Assembly: GCA_900110975.1 (NCBI GenBank)
Contig: FOFK01000002.1
Location: 508,318-572,317, forward strand
Origin: Lachnospiraceae bacterium RM5
GTDB taxonomy: Bacteria; Bacillota; Clostridia; Lachnospirales; Lachnospiraceae
Length of the DNA stretch: 64,000 bases
Direction of reading: 5' to 3'
Shown: in pieces, positions 8,956 to 18,730 of the stretch
How the letters are laid out: every line of letters starts with the position of its first letter
Position numbering within the stretch: the first letter of the stretch is position 1
Position numbers and translations under genes: made by a program
Notes under the pieces: model-generated
Seen by the model: only the letters and a program-made list of their open reading frames with translations
Databases searched by the model: none
Told to the model about the DNA's origin: nothing

Positions 8956-9039
8956 GTCACCGATGTAAAATCGGTGACATACCTTTAAGGATACTCCATC
9001 CTTCGGATGGAGCCACGTCACCGATATAAAATCGGTGAC
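8956..9039 (-). repeat. Three-hairpin element D; probable oadA terminator
   Basis: Three consecutive hairpins: GTCACCGAT / ATCGGTGAC (8956-8978), CTCCATCC / GGATGGAG with loop TTC (8994-9012) and again GTCACCGAT / ATCGGTGAC (9017-9039). The outer two share the same 9-bp stem, so the first half of one can also pair with the second half of the other, closing the middle hairpin as a branched structure. It begins 1 nt after the oadA stop. The last hairpin on the minus strand is followed by AATTTTTAAT, so it probably terminates oadA transcription. Confidence 0.8.
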
Positions 9040-9040
9040 A

Positions 9041-10441
9041 TTAAACAGGATAAGTGTTATCTTCAGTGTTTGCTACTGTTTCGTCCATTTTTGTCTGCTG
9101 AGCTTCTCTATATTTAAAGAACTCTGTTGCAACCTGTGGGAACAATGCATAACTAAGAACATCTTCTTCCTGCTGTATATATCTTTCTGCTTCTTTTTCG
9201 AATCCCTTTAACTGTGGTTTAATTAAATCTGCAGGTCTGCATGTAATTGGTTTTTCTTTTCCAATACACTTCTTCTGAACATCTTTATTAAATGGTTTTA
9301 CTGTCTTACCAAATTCTCCTTTGAGAACTTTCTTAGACTCTTTTGTAACCATTTTATATCTTTCACCCTGTAATACATTTAACACTGACTGTGTACCAAC
9401 AATCTGTGATGAAGGTGTAACAAGTGGTGGTTCACCAAAGTCTTTACGTACTCTAGGAATTTCCTCAAGAACATCATAATATTTATCTTCTGCCCCTGCT
9501 TCTTTAAGCTGCGAAACAAGGTTTGATAACATTCCACCAGGTACCTGATATAAAAGTGTCTTTATATTTACTCCAAGTACCTTTGGATTTAAAAGACCAC
9601 TTTCTAATGCTTCTTCTCTCATTGGTCTGAAATAATCAGCTATTTCAGCAAGAAGTTTCTGATCTAATCCTGTATCATACTCAGTTCCTTTAAATGTTTC
9701 TACCATAACTTCTGTAGCAGGCTGGCTTGTTCCCATTGAGAATGGTGACATAGCTGTATCTATAACATCTGCTCCTGCTTCAACTGCCTTTAAGTATGTC
9801 ATTGAAGCAACACCTGATGTATAGTGAGTATGTATCTGAATTGGAAGTGAAGTTCCTTCTTTAAGTGCAGATACAAGCTCTGTAGCCTTATATGGTAATA
9901 AAAGACCTGCCATATCTTTAATACATAAAGAATCAGCTCCCATATCTTCGATTCTCTTTGCTGTATCCTTCCAATAATCAAGTGTATATGCATCACCAAG
10001 TGTGTATGATAATGCAATCTGTGCATGGCCTTTTTCTTTCTTAGCTGCATTTACAGCAGTTTTAAGGTTATCAAGGTCATTAAAGCAATCAAAAATTCTG
10101 ATTATATCAATACCGTTTGCAATAGATTTCTGAACAAAATATTCAACAACATCATCTGCATAATGATTGTATCCTAAAATATTCTGTCCTCTAAATAACA
10201 TCTGTAATTTTGTATTTTTAAACCCATCTCTTAATTTTCTAAGTCTTTCCCATGGATCTTCTTTTAAAAATCTTAAAGAAGCATCAAATGTAGCTCCACC
10301 CCAACATTCTACTGAGTGGTAACCTACCTTGTCCATTTTATCTATAATTGGCAACATCTGCTCTGTTGTCATTCTTGTTGCTATAAGCGATTGATGAGCA
10401 TCTCTAAGGACTGTTTCTGTTATTCCAATTTTCTTTGCCAT
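9041..10441 (-). CDS. oadA: Oxaloacetate decarboxylase alpha / pyruvate carboxylase subunit B-type carboxyltransferase
   Basis: A 466-residue biotin-dependent carboxyltransferase of the OadA / PycB / transcarboxylase 5S family. It transfers the carboxyl group between oxaloacetate or pyruvate and biotin. The TIM-barrel start TETVLRDAHQSL holds the conserved RDxHQS, and HTHYTSG near residue 207 supplies metal-ligand histidines. The conserved helical domain follows, but there is no C-terminal biotinyl domain, which is supplied by the separate carrier at 11657-12025. Start 10441 is preferred because AAAGGA precedes it and the upstream ATG lies in that ribosome site. Last gene of the decarboxylase operon. 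Confidence 0.93.
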   Translation of the reverse strand: MAKKIGITETVLRDAHQSLIATRMTTEQMLPIIDKMDKVGYHSVECWGGATFDASLRFLKEDPWERLRKLRDGFKNTKLQMLFRGQNILGYNHYADDVVEYFVQKSIANGIDIIRIFDCFNDLDNLKTAVNAAKKEKGHAQIALSYTLGDAYTLDYWKDTAKRIEDMGADSLCIKDMAGLLLPYKATELVSALKEGTSLPIQIHTHYTSGVASMTYLKAVEAGADVIDTAMSPFSMGTSQPATEVMVETFKGTEYDTGLDQKLLAEIADYFRPMREEALESGLLNPKVLGVNIKTLLYQVPGGMLSNLVSQLKEAGAEDKYYDVLEEIPRVRKDFGEPPLVTPSSQIVGTQSVLNVLQGERYKMVTKESKKVLKGEFGKTVKPFNKDVQKKCIGKEKPITCRPADLIKPQLKGFEKEAERYIQQEEDVLSYALFPQVATEFFKYREAQQTKMDETVANTEDNTYPV

Positions 10442-10487
10442 AACTTTTTTTCCTTTCAATTTTTTTATAAATATTTAGTTAAAAGAA

Positions 10488-11642
10488 TTAAATTCCTATT
10501 CCAAATATAGCCATAAATGTACCTGCCGCAACAGCTGTACCGATAACACCCGCTACATTAGGTCCCATTGCATGCATAAGAAGGAAATTTGTAGGATCTT
10601 CTTCTGCACCAACTTTCTGCGAAACTCTCGCAGCCATTGGAACTGCAGAAACTCCCGCAGAACCAATTAAAGGATTAATCTTTCCTTTTGTAAGCTTACA
10701 CATTACTTTTCCAAGTAAAACTCCACCTGCTGTACCAAAAGCAAATGCTGCTAAACCGAGAACAACGATTTTGATTGTATCAAGATTTAAAAATGCTTCT
10801 GCTGAAGTAGTAGCACCGACACTAGTACCAAGAAGAATTACTACAATATACATTAATGCATTTGAGGCTGTTTCTGTTAACTGCTTAACAACTCCACATT
10901 CTCTAAATAAATTTCCAAGCATAAGCATACCTACAAGTGGTGCTGTTGTTGGAAGAATAAGAACTACAACAATTGTAATTACTATTGGGAATAAGATTCT
11001 TTCAAGCTTTGAAACATTTCTAAGCTGCTGCATCTTAATCTGTCTTTCTTTTTTAGTTGTAAATAATTTCATAATTGGTGGCTGGATAATAGGAACCAGT
11101 GACATATATGAATATGCCGCAACCGCAATAGGTCCCATAAGGGATGTCTGTCCAAGTTTTCCAGCAAGGAAAATAGATGTAGGACCATCAGCTCCACCAA
11201 TAATAGAAATAGCTGCTGCTGCCTTATCATTAAATCCTAATAAAATAGCTAAGAAATAAGCTACATAAATACCAAACTGTGCTGCAGCTCCAAGTAAGAA
11301 ACTTATTGGATTTGCAATTAATGGAGCAAAATCAGTCATCGCGCCAACTCCAAGAAAGATTAAAGATGGTAAAATGCTCCAGCTGTCTAATAAATAAAAA
11401 TAATGTAATAAACCGCCGACTCCGCTTTCAGACTCTTCTATTGTAAGCATGATATCAGGATACATATTTACGAGCAACATTCCAAATGCGATAGGCACTA
11501 AAAGAAGTGGCTCATATTCTTTTGCAATTGCAAGATATAAAAATACAAGTGCAACAATAATCATGATATAGTTTCCAACAGTCAGATTAAAAAATGCAGT
11601 CTGGTGTATTAAATTATCTAATGTATCAACTACATAATTCAT
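10488..11642 (-). CDS. oadB: Na+-translocating decarboxylase beta subunit
   Basis: The beta subunit is the integral membrane part of Na+-pumping decarboxylases (OadB, MmdB, GcdB): it decarboxylates carboxybiotin and exports Na+. The 384-residue protein is almost wholly hydrophobic with about nine or more membrane segments. It carries the hallmark GGADGPTSIFL (about residue 145) containing the conserved Asp, and GSAGVSAVPMAARV near residue 325. It starts 14 nt after the biotin carrier gene. The sequence does not tell which substrate-specific alpha subunit it serves; both candidates are in the operon. Confidence 0.95.
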   Translation of the reverse strand: MNYVVDTLDNLIHQTAFFNLTVGNYIMIIVALVFLYLAIAKEYEPLLLVPIAFGMLLVNMYPDIMLTIEESESGVGGLLHYFYLLDSWSILPSLIFLGVGAMTDFAPLIANPISFLLGAAAQFGIYVAYFLAILLGFNDKAAAAISIIGGADGPTSIFLAGKLGQTSLMGPIAVAAYSYMSLVPIIQPPIMKLFTTKKERQIKMQQLRNVSKLERILFPIVITIVVVLILPTTAPLVGMLMLGNLFRECGVVKQLTETASNALMYIVVILLGTSVGATTSAEAFLNLDTIKIVVLGLAAFAFGTAGGVLLGKVMCKLTKGKINPLIGSAGVSAVPMAARVSQKVGAEEDPTNFLLMHAMGPNVAGVIGTAVAAGTFMAIFGIGI

Positions 11643-11656
11643 TTTTTAACCTCCAT

Positions 11657-12025
11657 TTAGTTCATTGTAATAAGAACGTTTCCTGCTTCAACACTTGCAC
11701 CTTCTGAAACTTCGATGCTTGCAATAACTCCATCGTTTGGAGCAACGATATCATTTTCCATTTTCATTGCTTCAAGAACAAGTAATGTGTCTCCCTGTTT
11801 TACACTGTCTCCAACTTTTGTTTTAACTGATAAAATCTTACCAGGCATTGGAGCCTGAACTTTTACGCTTCCTGCAGAACCTGAAGAAGCTTTTGCTTTA
11901 GAAGCTTTCTTTGTAGCCTTTTTAGCAGGAGCAGCTGCCTTTTTCTCTGTAACTTCTCCTGATGTAATTTCTTCAACCTCTACATCATATTCTGTTCCGT
12001 TTACTGTTATTCTATAATTTTTCAT
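11657..12025 (-). CDS. Biotin carboxyl-carrier subunit (MmdC/GcdC type)
   Basis: A 122-residue protein: an N-terminal segment (KNYRITVNGTEYDVEVEE), a flexible Ala/Lys-rich linker (about 30-50) and a C-terminal biotinyl domain with the canonical VLEAMKMEND, whose Lys between the two Met is biotinylated. It shuttles carboxyl groups from the carboxyltransferase to the OadB pump. The linker resembles the Ala-Pro linkers of MmdC and GcdC that let the domain swing between sites. It lies between oadG and oadB. Confidence 0.95.
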   Translation of the reverse strand: MKNYRITVNGTEYDVEVEEITSGEVTEKKAAAPAKKATKKASKAKASSGSAGSVKVQAPMPGKILSVKTKVGDSVKQGDTLLVLEAMKMENDIVAPNDGVIASIEVSEGASVEAGNVLITMN

Positions 12026-12055
12026 AACTAAAATTCCTTTCTTACTTTCTATTTT

Positions 12056-12916
12056 CTATTTCCATCCGCTTGTTTTTTGAACTCTTCTAATATTTCTTAC
12101 ATAAAAACCATCCTGAGGTTTTCCTGTGTAAGCTGAAATAGCTGCTGCAATAACTGCAACTAATTCTCCCTCATCTTCTTCATCTGATTCTTCATAATCC
12201 ATATCTTCATCAGAATCTGAACCACTTTGTTTTTCTGACTTATCTTTTACTTCAATATTTTTTTCTTTTTTCTTGAAAATATTTTTAATATTTCCAAGTC
12301 CTCTTGCAATCGAGTCAACATATTTAAACAATGAAATAATAAATGAAAGTAAAATAAGTATTACAAATACCGTTCCAATACCAAGAAGTGTATTAAGTCC
12401 GGCTTTTTTCATTTTTTCAACAAAACTATATTGTACATCGTATCTGATATTTGTTACTCTGAAGGATCCGTACGCTTCATAATTTGAAATCCCTGAATCA
12501 CCTATTGTCTCGTCAGGTTCAAATGTAAGTACAATATTTACGTCTCTTTTCTTAAACTGTGCATAAACAGTAAGTAAAACTTCCTTATCATCAGCTTCTA
12601 TCTTTGAAAGAGGAGTATCATCTTTATCAGCATAGAAACCTACATAAGCACCATTTTCTTTTCTTGTATCTACAAAGCCGTTTACGGCATTTATATATAT
12701 ATCTTTATCTGCTCCTGTATAATTATCAACCTGTTCTAACAAATCCTTATTTGTCACTGAAGCACTGCTTTCAACAAAGTTTCTTGCAACTTCTACAAGA
12801 CTTGCCTTATCATACTTAAGCTTTAATTCATTTTTCTTTGAAGCTCCACATGAACACAATAAAAACATACAAGACATGATGCATATAAGAATCGATATTT
12901 TTTTAATATTCTTCAT
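12056..12916 (-). CDS. OadG-family gamma subunit, lipoprotein-like
   Basis: A 286-residue membrane protein. The N-terminus is a signal peptide with a lipobox-like LCSC near residue 23. An extracellular domain of about 140 residues follows, then one membrane span (LLGIGTVFVILILLSF, about 175-195) and a cytoplasmic acidic tail ending in ELVAVIAAAISAY and NIRRV, the OadG signature. OadG assembles the alpha and beta subunits of Na+ decarboxylases. The canonical gamma subunit is only about 85 residues, so this is a long form with an added outside domain, common in clostridia. Start 12916 lies 8 nt after GAGG; earlier start codons overlap that site. Confidence 0.85.
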   Translation of the reverse strand: MKNIKKISILICIMSCMFLLCSCGASKKNELKLKYDKASLVEVARNFVESSASVTNKDLLEQVDNYTGADKDIYINAVNGFVDTRKENGAYVGFYADKDDTPLSKIEADDKEVLLTVYAQFKKRDVNIVLTFEPDETIGDSGISNYEAYGSFRVTNIRYDVQYSFVEKMKKAGLNTLLGIGTVFVILILLSFIISLFKYVDSIARGLGNIKNIFKKKEKNIEVKDKSEKQSGSDSDEDMDYEESDEEDEGELVAVIAAAISAYTGKPQDGFYVRNIRRVQKTSGWK

Positions 12917-12930
12917 GTTCATCACCTCAA

Positions 12931-14340
12931 TTAAACTGTACCATGTTTTTTATCGTATATAAAATCTCTTTTAGTATAGAGCATTTCTAATGTTCCAATA
13001 AGATATTTTCTTGTATCTTCAGGAGAAATAATGCTGTCAACATATCCACGTTTAGCAGCCTGATTTGCTGATGATTCTAATTCTCTGTATTCTTTTGTCT
13101 TTTCAGCAATAAATACATTTGCATCAGTAGCTTTATCAATATCTTTTGAATAAATAATCTTTACTGCTGCTTCACTATCCATCATACCGATAGTTGTATT
13201 TTCCCAGGCAAATACCATATCTGCGCCTAATCCTTTAGAATTCATAACCATATATGGTGTTCCAAATGCATTATTTAAAATAACACTAATCTTAGGAATA
13301 GTTGCTATTGAAAGAGCATATGCAAGTTTTGCAAGGTTCTTTGATAAAGCCATCTCTTCTTCAATAGTTGTTTCAAATCCTGTAGCATTTACAAGTGTAA
13401 CAACAGGTATTGAGAATGCATCTAAAAATCTTACAAACTCTTCCATCTTCTGCACACCTTCATTTGATAATAAATCAGAATTATTTGCAATAACACCAAC
13501 TGTATGTCCATTTAATCTGATAAATCCTGTTACGGCAGAAAGTGCATATTCTTTCTTAGTTTCAACAAAAACATTATCATCTGATAATTCTTTTATTAAT
13601 TCCTGAATATCATCGATATTTCCATCAATTCCTTCACAAACTCTGTTTGGATCATCATTTGTCTCTTCATAAGAAAGATCATCCTCATTATTTGCAGGAA
13701 TGATATCTACAAGTTCTCTGATATTCTGTAAAACTTCTTCTTCAGTTCCTTCAAAATCAACATTCATTGTTTTGCTCTTCTGGAATTCCAAAGAAGATGT
13801 ATCATTCTTTGAAATATTATTTCCATCAAGTACATTTGGTGAATTTACAAATAAATGAGCATCATTTGTCATATATGTAAAGTCACAAAGACTTGTCATT
13901 ACTGATGCTCCTCCACCACAATTACCAAAAACAGCACAAATCTGTGGAATAACTCCAGAAGCAAGTGCCTGTCTTCTATATATTTTTGCAAATGCATTTA
14001 ATGCATCTGTTGCTTCTTCTAATCTAAGTCCTGCACAATCAATAAGACCTATAACAGGTGCTCCCATTTTAAGTGCCATATCATAAATTCTTACGATTTT
14101 CTTAGCATGCATTTCACCAATTGCACCGCCTAAAACCGAAACATTCTGACTGTAGACATATACAAGCTTATCATTTATTAAACCATATCCTGTAACAACT
14201 CCGTCTGCAGGGGTTTCTTTTTTTGATAAATTGAAATCAGTATTTCTTGCTTCTACAAGACCACCAATTTCAACGAAACTATTATCATCAAGTAAGTCCA
14301 TAATTCTTTCACTTGCTGATAAAGATGATGTTGTACTCAT
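12931..14340 (-). CDS. mmdA: Acyl-CoA carboxyltransferase (methylmalonyl-CoA decarboxylase alpha type)
   Basis: A 469-residue crotonase-fold carboxyltransferase related to MmdA, PccB and transcarboxylase 12S, which moves the carboxyl group between an acyl-CoA such as methylmalonyl-CoA and biotin. Both halves of the fold are visible: GAIGEMHAKKI and CGGGASVMTSLCDF in the N half, GYVDSIISPEDTRKYL at the C end. It is somewhat shorter than the usual 510 residues. The start at 14340 has GGAGG 7 nt upstream. First gene of the five-gene operon ending in oadA. The acyl-CoA substrate cannot be read from sequence. Confidence 0.85.
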   Translation of the reverse strand: MSTTSSLSASERIMDLLDDNSFVEIGGLVEARNTDFNLSKKETPADGVVTGYGLINDKLVYVYSQNVSVLGGAIGEMHAKKIVRIYDMALKMGAPVIGLIDCAGLRLEEATDALNAFAKIYRRQALASGVIPQICAVFGNCGGGASVMTSLCDFTYMTNDAHLFVNSPNVLDGNNISKNDTSSLEFQKSKTMNVDFEGTEEEVLQNIRELVDIIPANNEDDLSYEETNDDPNRVCEGIDGNIDDIQELIKELSDDNVFVETKKEYALSAVTGFIRLNGHTVGVIANNSDLLSNEGVQKMEEFVRFLDAFSIPVVTLVNATGFETTIEEEMALSKNLAKLAYALSIATIPKISVILNNAFGTPYMVMNSKGLGADMVFAWENTTIGMMDSEAAVKIIYSKDIDKATDANVFIAEKTKEYRELESSANQAAKRGYVDSIISPEDTRKYLIGTLEMLYTKRDFIYDKKHGTV

Positions 14341-14392
14341 AAACAAACCTCCATATATTTTTCTTATAGAATCAAAATTTGTGCCAATATAA

Positions 14393-14421
14393 ATTCTATT
14401 ACTAATGTAAAGAAAAAGCAA
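14393..14421 (-). promoter_or_regulatory. Candidate promoter of the decarboxylase operon
   Basis: TTGCTT and TAGAAT are separated by 17 nt on the minus strand, about 50 nt upstream of mmdA and just after the guaB terminator. The -35 box is weak. Confidence 0.45.
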
Positions 14422-14433
14422 GAACAATGTTAA

Positions 14434-14470
14434 AAAATGCACAGTGCTTTTACGTGCGACTGTGCATTTT
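14434..14470 (-). terminator. Terminator of guaB
   Basis: A 12-bp perfect stem (AAAATGCACAGT / ACTGTGCATTTT) with a 13-nt loop, followed on the minus strand by a T run. It stands about 70 nt after the guaB stop. The flanking A/T runs would let it act in both directions. Confidence 0.85.
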
Positions 14471-14541
14471 ATTTAATACATATTTTATAGCTCTAATTTT
14501 AGATTCTATATTATTAAAATTCTATATCTTAAGAATTAATC

Positions 14542-16005
<1,464 letters not shown>

Positions 16006-16063
16006 TTATCCTCGCTTTCTTTACTATTCTTTTTTTTATATATAAAATTTAAAAATTTAAACA

Positions 16064-16092
16064 ATTCTATCAAATTTATACTACTCTGTCAA
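16064..16092 (-). promoter_or_regulatory. guaB promoter
   Basis: TTGACA and TAGAAT separated by exactly 17 nt on the minus strand, about 65 nt upstream of the guaB start. A near-consensus housekeeping promoter. The rest of the 207-bp gap shows no riboswitch. Confidence 0.75.
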
Positions 16093-16206
16093 ATAGATAA
16101 TCCGGCTGTTTTTTTACCTTTTTTTGTACACTTTTTCATAAAATATTTTTCTGCAGTTTTTTTGATTGCATTTCTTTGTTCTTATTAGGGATTACTTTTA
16201 TGAATC

Positions 16207-16719
16207 TTATTTTTTGATCACTTTTCTTGGTGCTAATTTTATAATCTGATCAAGAATTGCTTCATTTGGCTCAAAAATAATCTTTGTAAGTCCATTATCA
16301 TCCCTGTAATACATATAGTATTTATTTTCACTTTCTAACCCTGACGAATAATCATCGTACTCATAATCTTTATTTTCATACTCATTATAAGCATCTGTTC
16401 CTTCATAAGTAACAAGCTCAACCTTGCTTATCTCAATATTTTCAAGGTTCTTTCTTGATGTCATATTCATTATCTTATCAATTCTTAACTCATCCTGTGC
16501 AAATATATATTCAAATTCAATATTTGTTCTTCTAAATACAATAACTGTCACATAAATCAAAGCTGCTAAAATTATAACAGGTATAATAAAAAGCTTTGGA
16601 TTAAATTTAAAAGCCATTAAAATATAAAAAGGAATAGCTATCGTAATAATAATAGCTACTATTCTTTTAATTAAATCCGGAAATGTCAACTTTCTTTTTA
16701 CAAGCCATTCGTAATGCAT
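16207..16719 (-). CDS. Small two-TM membrane protein (DUF6106-like)
   Basis: A 170-residue protein with a short basic N-terminus, two hydrophobic spans (about 20-35 and 40-55: IVAIIITIAIPFYILMAF, LFIIPVIILAALIYVTVIVF) and a soluble C-terminal domain with YEGTDAYNEYENKDYEYDDY, rich in Tyr and Asp. The layout resembles the uncharacterised DUF6106 family of Lachnospiraceae, in which a PH-like cytoplasmic domain follows two spans; this assignment is from memory of the pattern. No function is known. The start at 16719 (MHYEWLVKRKL) is chosen over 16761, where the N-terminus is unlike the family. Confidence 0.65.
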   Translation of the reverse strand: MHYEWLVKRKLTFPDLIKRIVAIIITIAIPFYILMAFKFNPKLFIIPVIILAALIYVTVIVFRRTNIEFEYIFAQDELRIDKIMNMTSRKNLENIEISKVELVTYEGTDAYNEYENKDYEYDDYSSGLESENKYYMYYRDDNGLTKIIFEPNEAILDQIIKLAPRKVIKK

Positions 16720-16777
16720 AATAAATCTCACTTTCTTTTTTATCTTAATAATTAATAACAATATAAATATATTAGAG

Positions 16778-16826
16778 TAATAATATATTGTAGCAACAAT
16801 TTCTTAATAATATATTGTACCAACAA
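16778..16826. repeat. Direct repeat, 2 x 22 bp
   Basis: TAATAATATATTGTA followed by a variable base and CAACAA occurs twice (16778-16799 and 16805-16826), period 27 bp, upstream of the small membrane protein gene. On the minus strand each copy holds TACAAT, so it may duplicate a -10 box. Otherwise the 16720-17125 gap holds only the doubtful ORF at 16845-17036 and duplicated flank of the lipoprotein array. Confidence 0.7.
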
Positions 16827-16844
16827 ATTTGTCATTTGGCTATT

Positions 16845-17036
16845 TTAAAATTTATAAATTGTTTTTTTATATTTTATAAAAACTATAAAGTCGTGTCTAA
16901 TTATTACTGATAAATCAGATGAATTACGCGCATATTGTATTATATTATGAATATACGCGTAAACGGTAGCATTATCGTTCTCTACATAAACTCTATAAAC
17001 CTTATTACATACAGGACACTTGATTGCACTGTACAC
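16845..17036 (-). CDS. Doubtful small ORF with one CxxC pair
   Basis: An open frame of 63 codons starting with GTG. Its beginning, AIKCPVCNKVYRVYVEND, resembles the first half of cysteine-rich KTR-type small zinc proteins, but the second CxxC expected in that family is missing and the C-terminal part is Ile/Tyr-rich and unlike the family. It may be a degraded fragment. A near-palindrome (16923-16961, TTACGCGyATATT arms) lies inside it. No good ribosome site was found. Confidence 0.2.
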   Translation of the reverse strand: MYSAIKCPVCNKVYRVYVENDNATVYAYIHNIIQYARNSSDLSVIIRHDFIVFIKYKKTIYKF

Positions 17037-17125
17037 TATAATGCCATAACAGCAATATTTCCCATTTATATAAATTATAATATAATTGCAGTTAATAGAA
17101 TTATCAATATCTATCTGTTTTTATT

Positions 17126-17614
17126 CTAAATTTTAACCTTATATAATTCGTCATCCAGTCTGATAGAAAAATTATACAACCCCTCTATATCTTTATTATC
17201 TTCATTAATCCAATAAATTAATAATGTTATTTGATTTTTATTATCCTTCGATCCATTAAAATTTTTTATTTCCATAACTGAATAATCATATACTATTTTT
17301 CCATCAGAAACCACTGTTTCACTCGAACTATTAATATCAATTTCATATGTATCAATTTTAAAATCAACCTTTTCTATCACGTCCATAATATTCCATTCAA
17401 GCTCAGTATTTTTTTTATTTTCCTCACAATATAATTCTGCTATCCCATGTGCATCCTGATTATTTATACATTCCACAATCTTTTCAGCTATTTCTCTACC
17501 TTCTTTCTGCTTTCTTTTTTCTAGTTTTGTAGCTTCATATACTTTTTTATTATAAATACATGATGTTGATAAAATCATTACAATTATCAGTAATATACTA
17601 ATTATTTTTTTCAT
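17126..17614 (-). CDS. DUF5104-like lipoprotein, copy 4 (mosaic)
   Basis: A 162-residue secreted lipoprotein: MKKIISILLIIVMILSTSC gives a signal peptide with lipobox STSC (Cys19), then a basic stretch and the family core KIVECINNQDAHGIAELYC and NTELEWN. The pattern fits the uncharacterised DUF5104 family as I recall it. The first part (CIYNKKVYEATKLEKRK) is nearly identical to copy 2, while WNIMDVIEKVDFKIDTYEID is identical to copy 1, so the gene looks recombinant. The ATG at 17614 begins the signal peptide; the longer in-frame start at 17689 lies inside the upstream gene. Function unknown; membrane-anchored outside the cell. Confidence 0.75.
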   Translation of the reverse strand: MKKIISILLIIVMILSTSCIYNKKVYEATKLEKRKQKEGREIAEKIVECINNQDAHGIAELYCEENKKNTELEWNIMDVIEKVDFKIDTYEIDINSSSETVVSDGKIVYDYSVMEIKNFNGSKDNKNQITLLIYWINEDNKDIEGLYNFSIRLDDELYKVKI

Positions 17615-17642
17615 ACTTTTTACCCATTTATTACTTTTTAAG

Positions 17643-18137
17643 TTATGCTTCATGTTCATACGCAATACAATATAATTTTTCATCTCCATAGTATAATGAT
17701 ATTTGTGTAATTCCTTCTACCTCTTCATGTTCCTTATCAATCCAATACATAGCAACATAAATATCATATTTTTGTTTTTTATTGGTCATTATTTTTTCTA
17801 TCGAAATTGATTCGTAATCAAAAACTATTTCCCCATCTTCTACTAATGTTTTCTCCATTTCTTCTGAGTCATTTAATTCATATGAAACTATATTACCATC
17901 AATACAATCAAAAAAGTCATTTATATCCCATTCTAATTCAGTATTATCCTGATATAAATCGCAAAACAATTTTTTCATTTGATCTGTATCTTTGTTGTTT
18001 ATACTTTCTATTATTGTTTCTGCTATTTCTTTTCTTTCTTTTTTCTTTCTTTGTTCTAGCTTTCTCGACTCTGACATCCTACAAGATGTCAAAAAAATCA
18101 TTAAAATTATAAGCAATAGACTAATTGTTTTTTTCAT
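17643..18137 (-). CDS. DUF5104-like lipoprotein, copy 3
   Basis: A 164-residue lipoprotein with signal peptide and lipobox LTSC near residue 18, followed by RMSESRKLEQRKKKERKEIAE. It shares the MSES start of the mature protein with copy 1 but is the most divergent of the four (FFDCIDGNIVSYELND in place of VIEKVDFKIDTYEID). The core IIESINNKD, LFCDLYQ, NTELEWD and VEDGEIVFDYES is kept. It sits 49 bp after copy 2 and ends 28 bp before the start of copy 4. Function unknown. Confidence 0.75.
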   Translation of the reverse strand: MKKTISLLLIILMIFLTSCRMSESRKLEQRKKKERKEIAETIIESINNKDTDQMKKLFCDLYQDNTELEWDINDFFDCIDGNIVSYELNDSEEMEKTLVEDGEIVFDYESISIEKIMTNKKQKYDIYVAMYWIDKEHEEVEGITQISLYYGDEKLYCIAYEHEA

Positions 18138-18186
18138 AACATTCCCATTTGTATAAATTATTATATAATTACATTTAATAGAATTA

Positions 18187-18687
18187 TCAATATCTATCTG
18201 TTTTTATTCTATACCTTTCATCATTTAATCTAACTGTAATATGATTCAACCCCTCTCTATTTTTATTTTCATCATCCACCCAGACGACTCCAATTGTTAT
18301 TATATTTTTATCATTATCTTTATTACCATTAATATTTTTTATATAAATACATGAATAATCATATACTATTTTTCCATCAGAAATAGAAGTTTCACCTGAA
18401 CCATCTGTATCAACTTCATAGGAATCTATTTTAACATCAATTTTTTCTAATACATCCATAACATTCCATTCAAGTTCAGTATTCTTTTTATATTTTTCAC
18501 AATATAATTCTGCTATTCCGTGTGCATCTTGATTATTTATGCATTCCACGATTTTTTCTGCTATTTCTTTACCTTCTTTTTTCTTTCTTTTTTCTAGTTT
18601 TGTAGCTTCATATACTTTTTTATTATAAATACATGATGTTGATAAAATCATTACAATTATCAGTAATATACTAATTATTTTTTTCAT
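18187..18687 (-). CDS. DUF5104-like lipoprotein, copy 2
   Basis: A 166-residue lipoprotein: signal peptide, lipobox STSC (Cys19), then YNKKVYEATKLEKRKKKEG and the family core. Its N-terminal half is almost the same as copy 4, including nucleotide-level identity in the signal peptide, pointing to recent duplication. The C-terminal half (YIKNINGNKDND, VVWVDDENK) is closer to copy 1. The start at 18687 gives MKKIISILL; the ORF opens four codons earlier. Function unknown. Confidence 0.75.
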   Translation of the reverse strand: MKKIISILLIIVMILSTSCIYNKKVYEATKLEKRKKKEGKEIAEKIVECINNQDAHGIAELYCEKYKKNTELEWNVMDVLEKIDVKIDSYEVDTDGSGETSISDGKIVYDYSCIYIKNINGNKDNDKNIITIGVVWVDDENKNREGLNHITVRLNDERYRIKTDRY

Positions 18688-18730
18688 ACTATTTTCCATT
18701 ATTCATTTTAAAATTATATTTATATTAATA

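Larger units (their letters stand above)
17092..18211. repeat. Duplication block with identical 37-bp flanks
   Basis: A 37-bp stretch starting TTAATAGAATTATCAATATC is identical at 17092-17128 and 18175-18211, in each case covering the 3' end of a lipoprotein gene. Weaker similarity continues past it to where the next paralog would start (CCCATTT.TATAAATTA in both). The unit is about 1083 bp, meaning a gene pair was duplicated. Confidence 0.8.
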
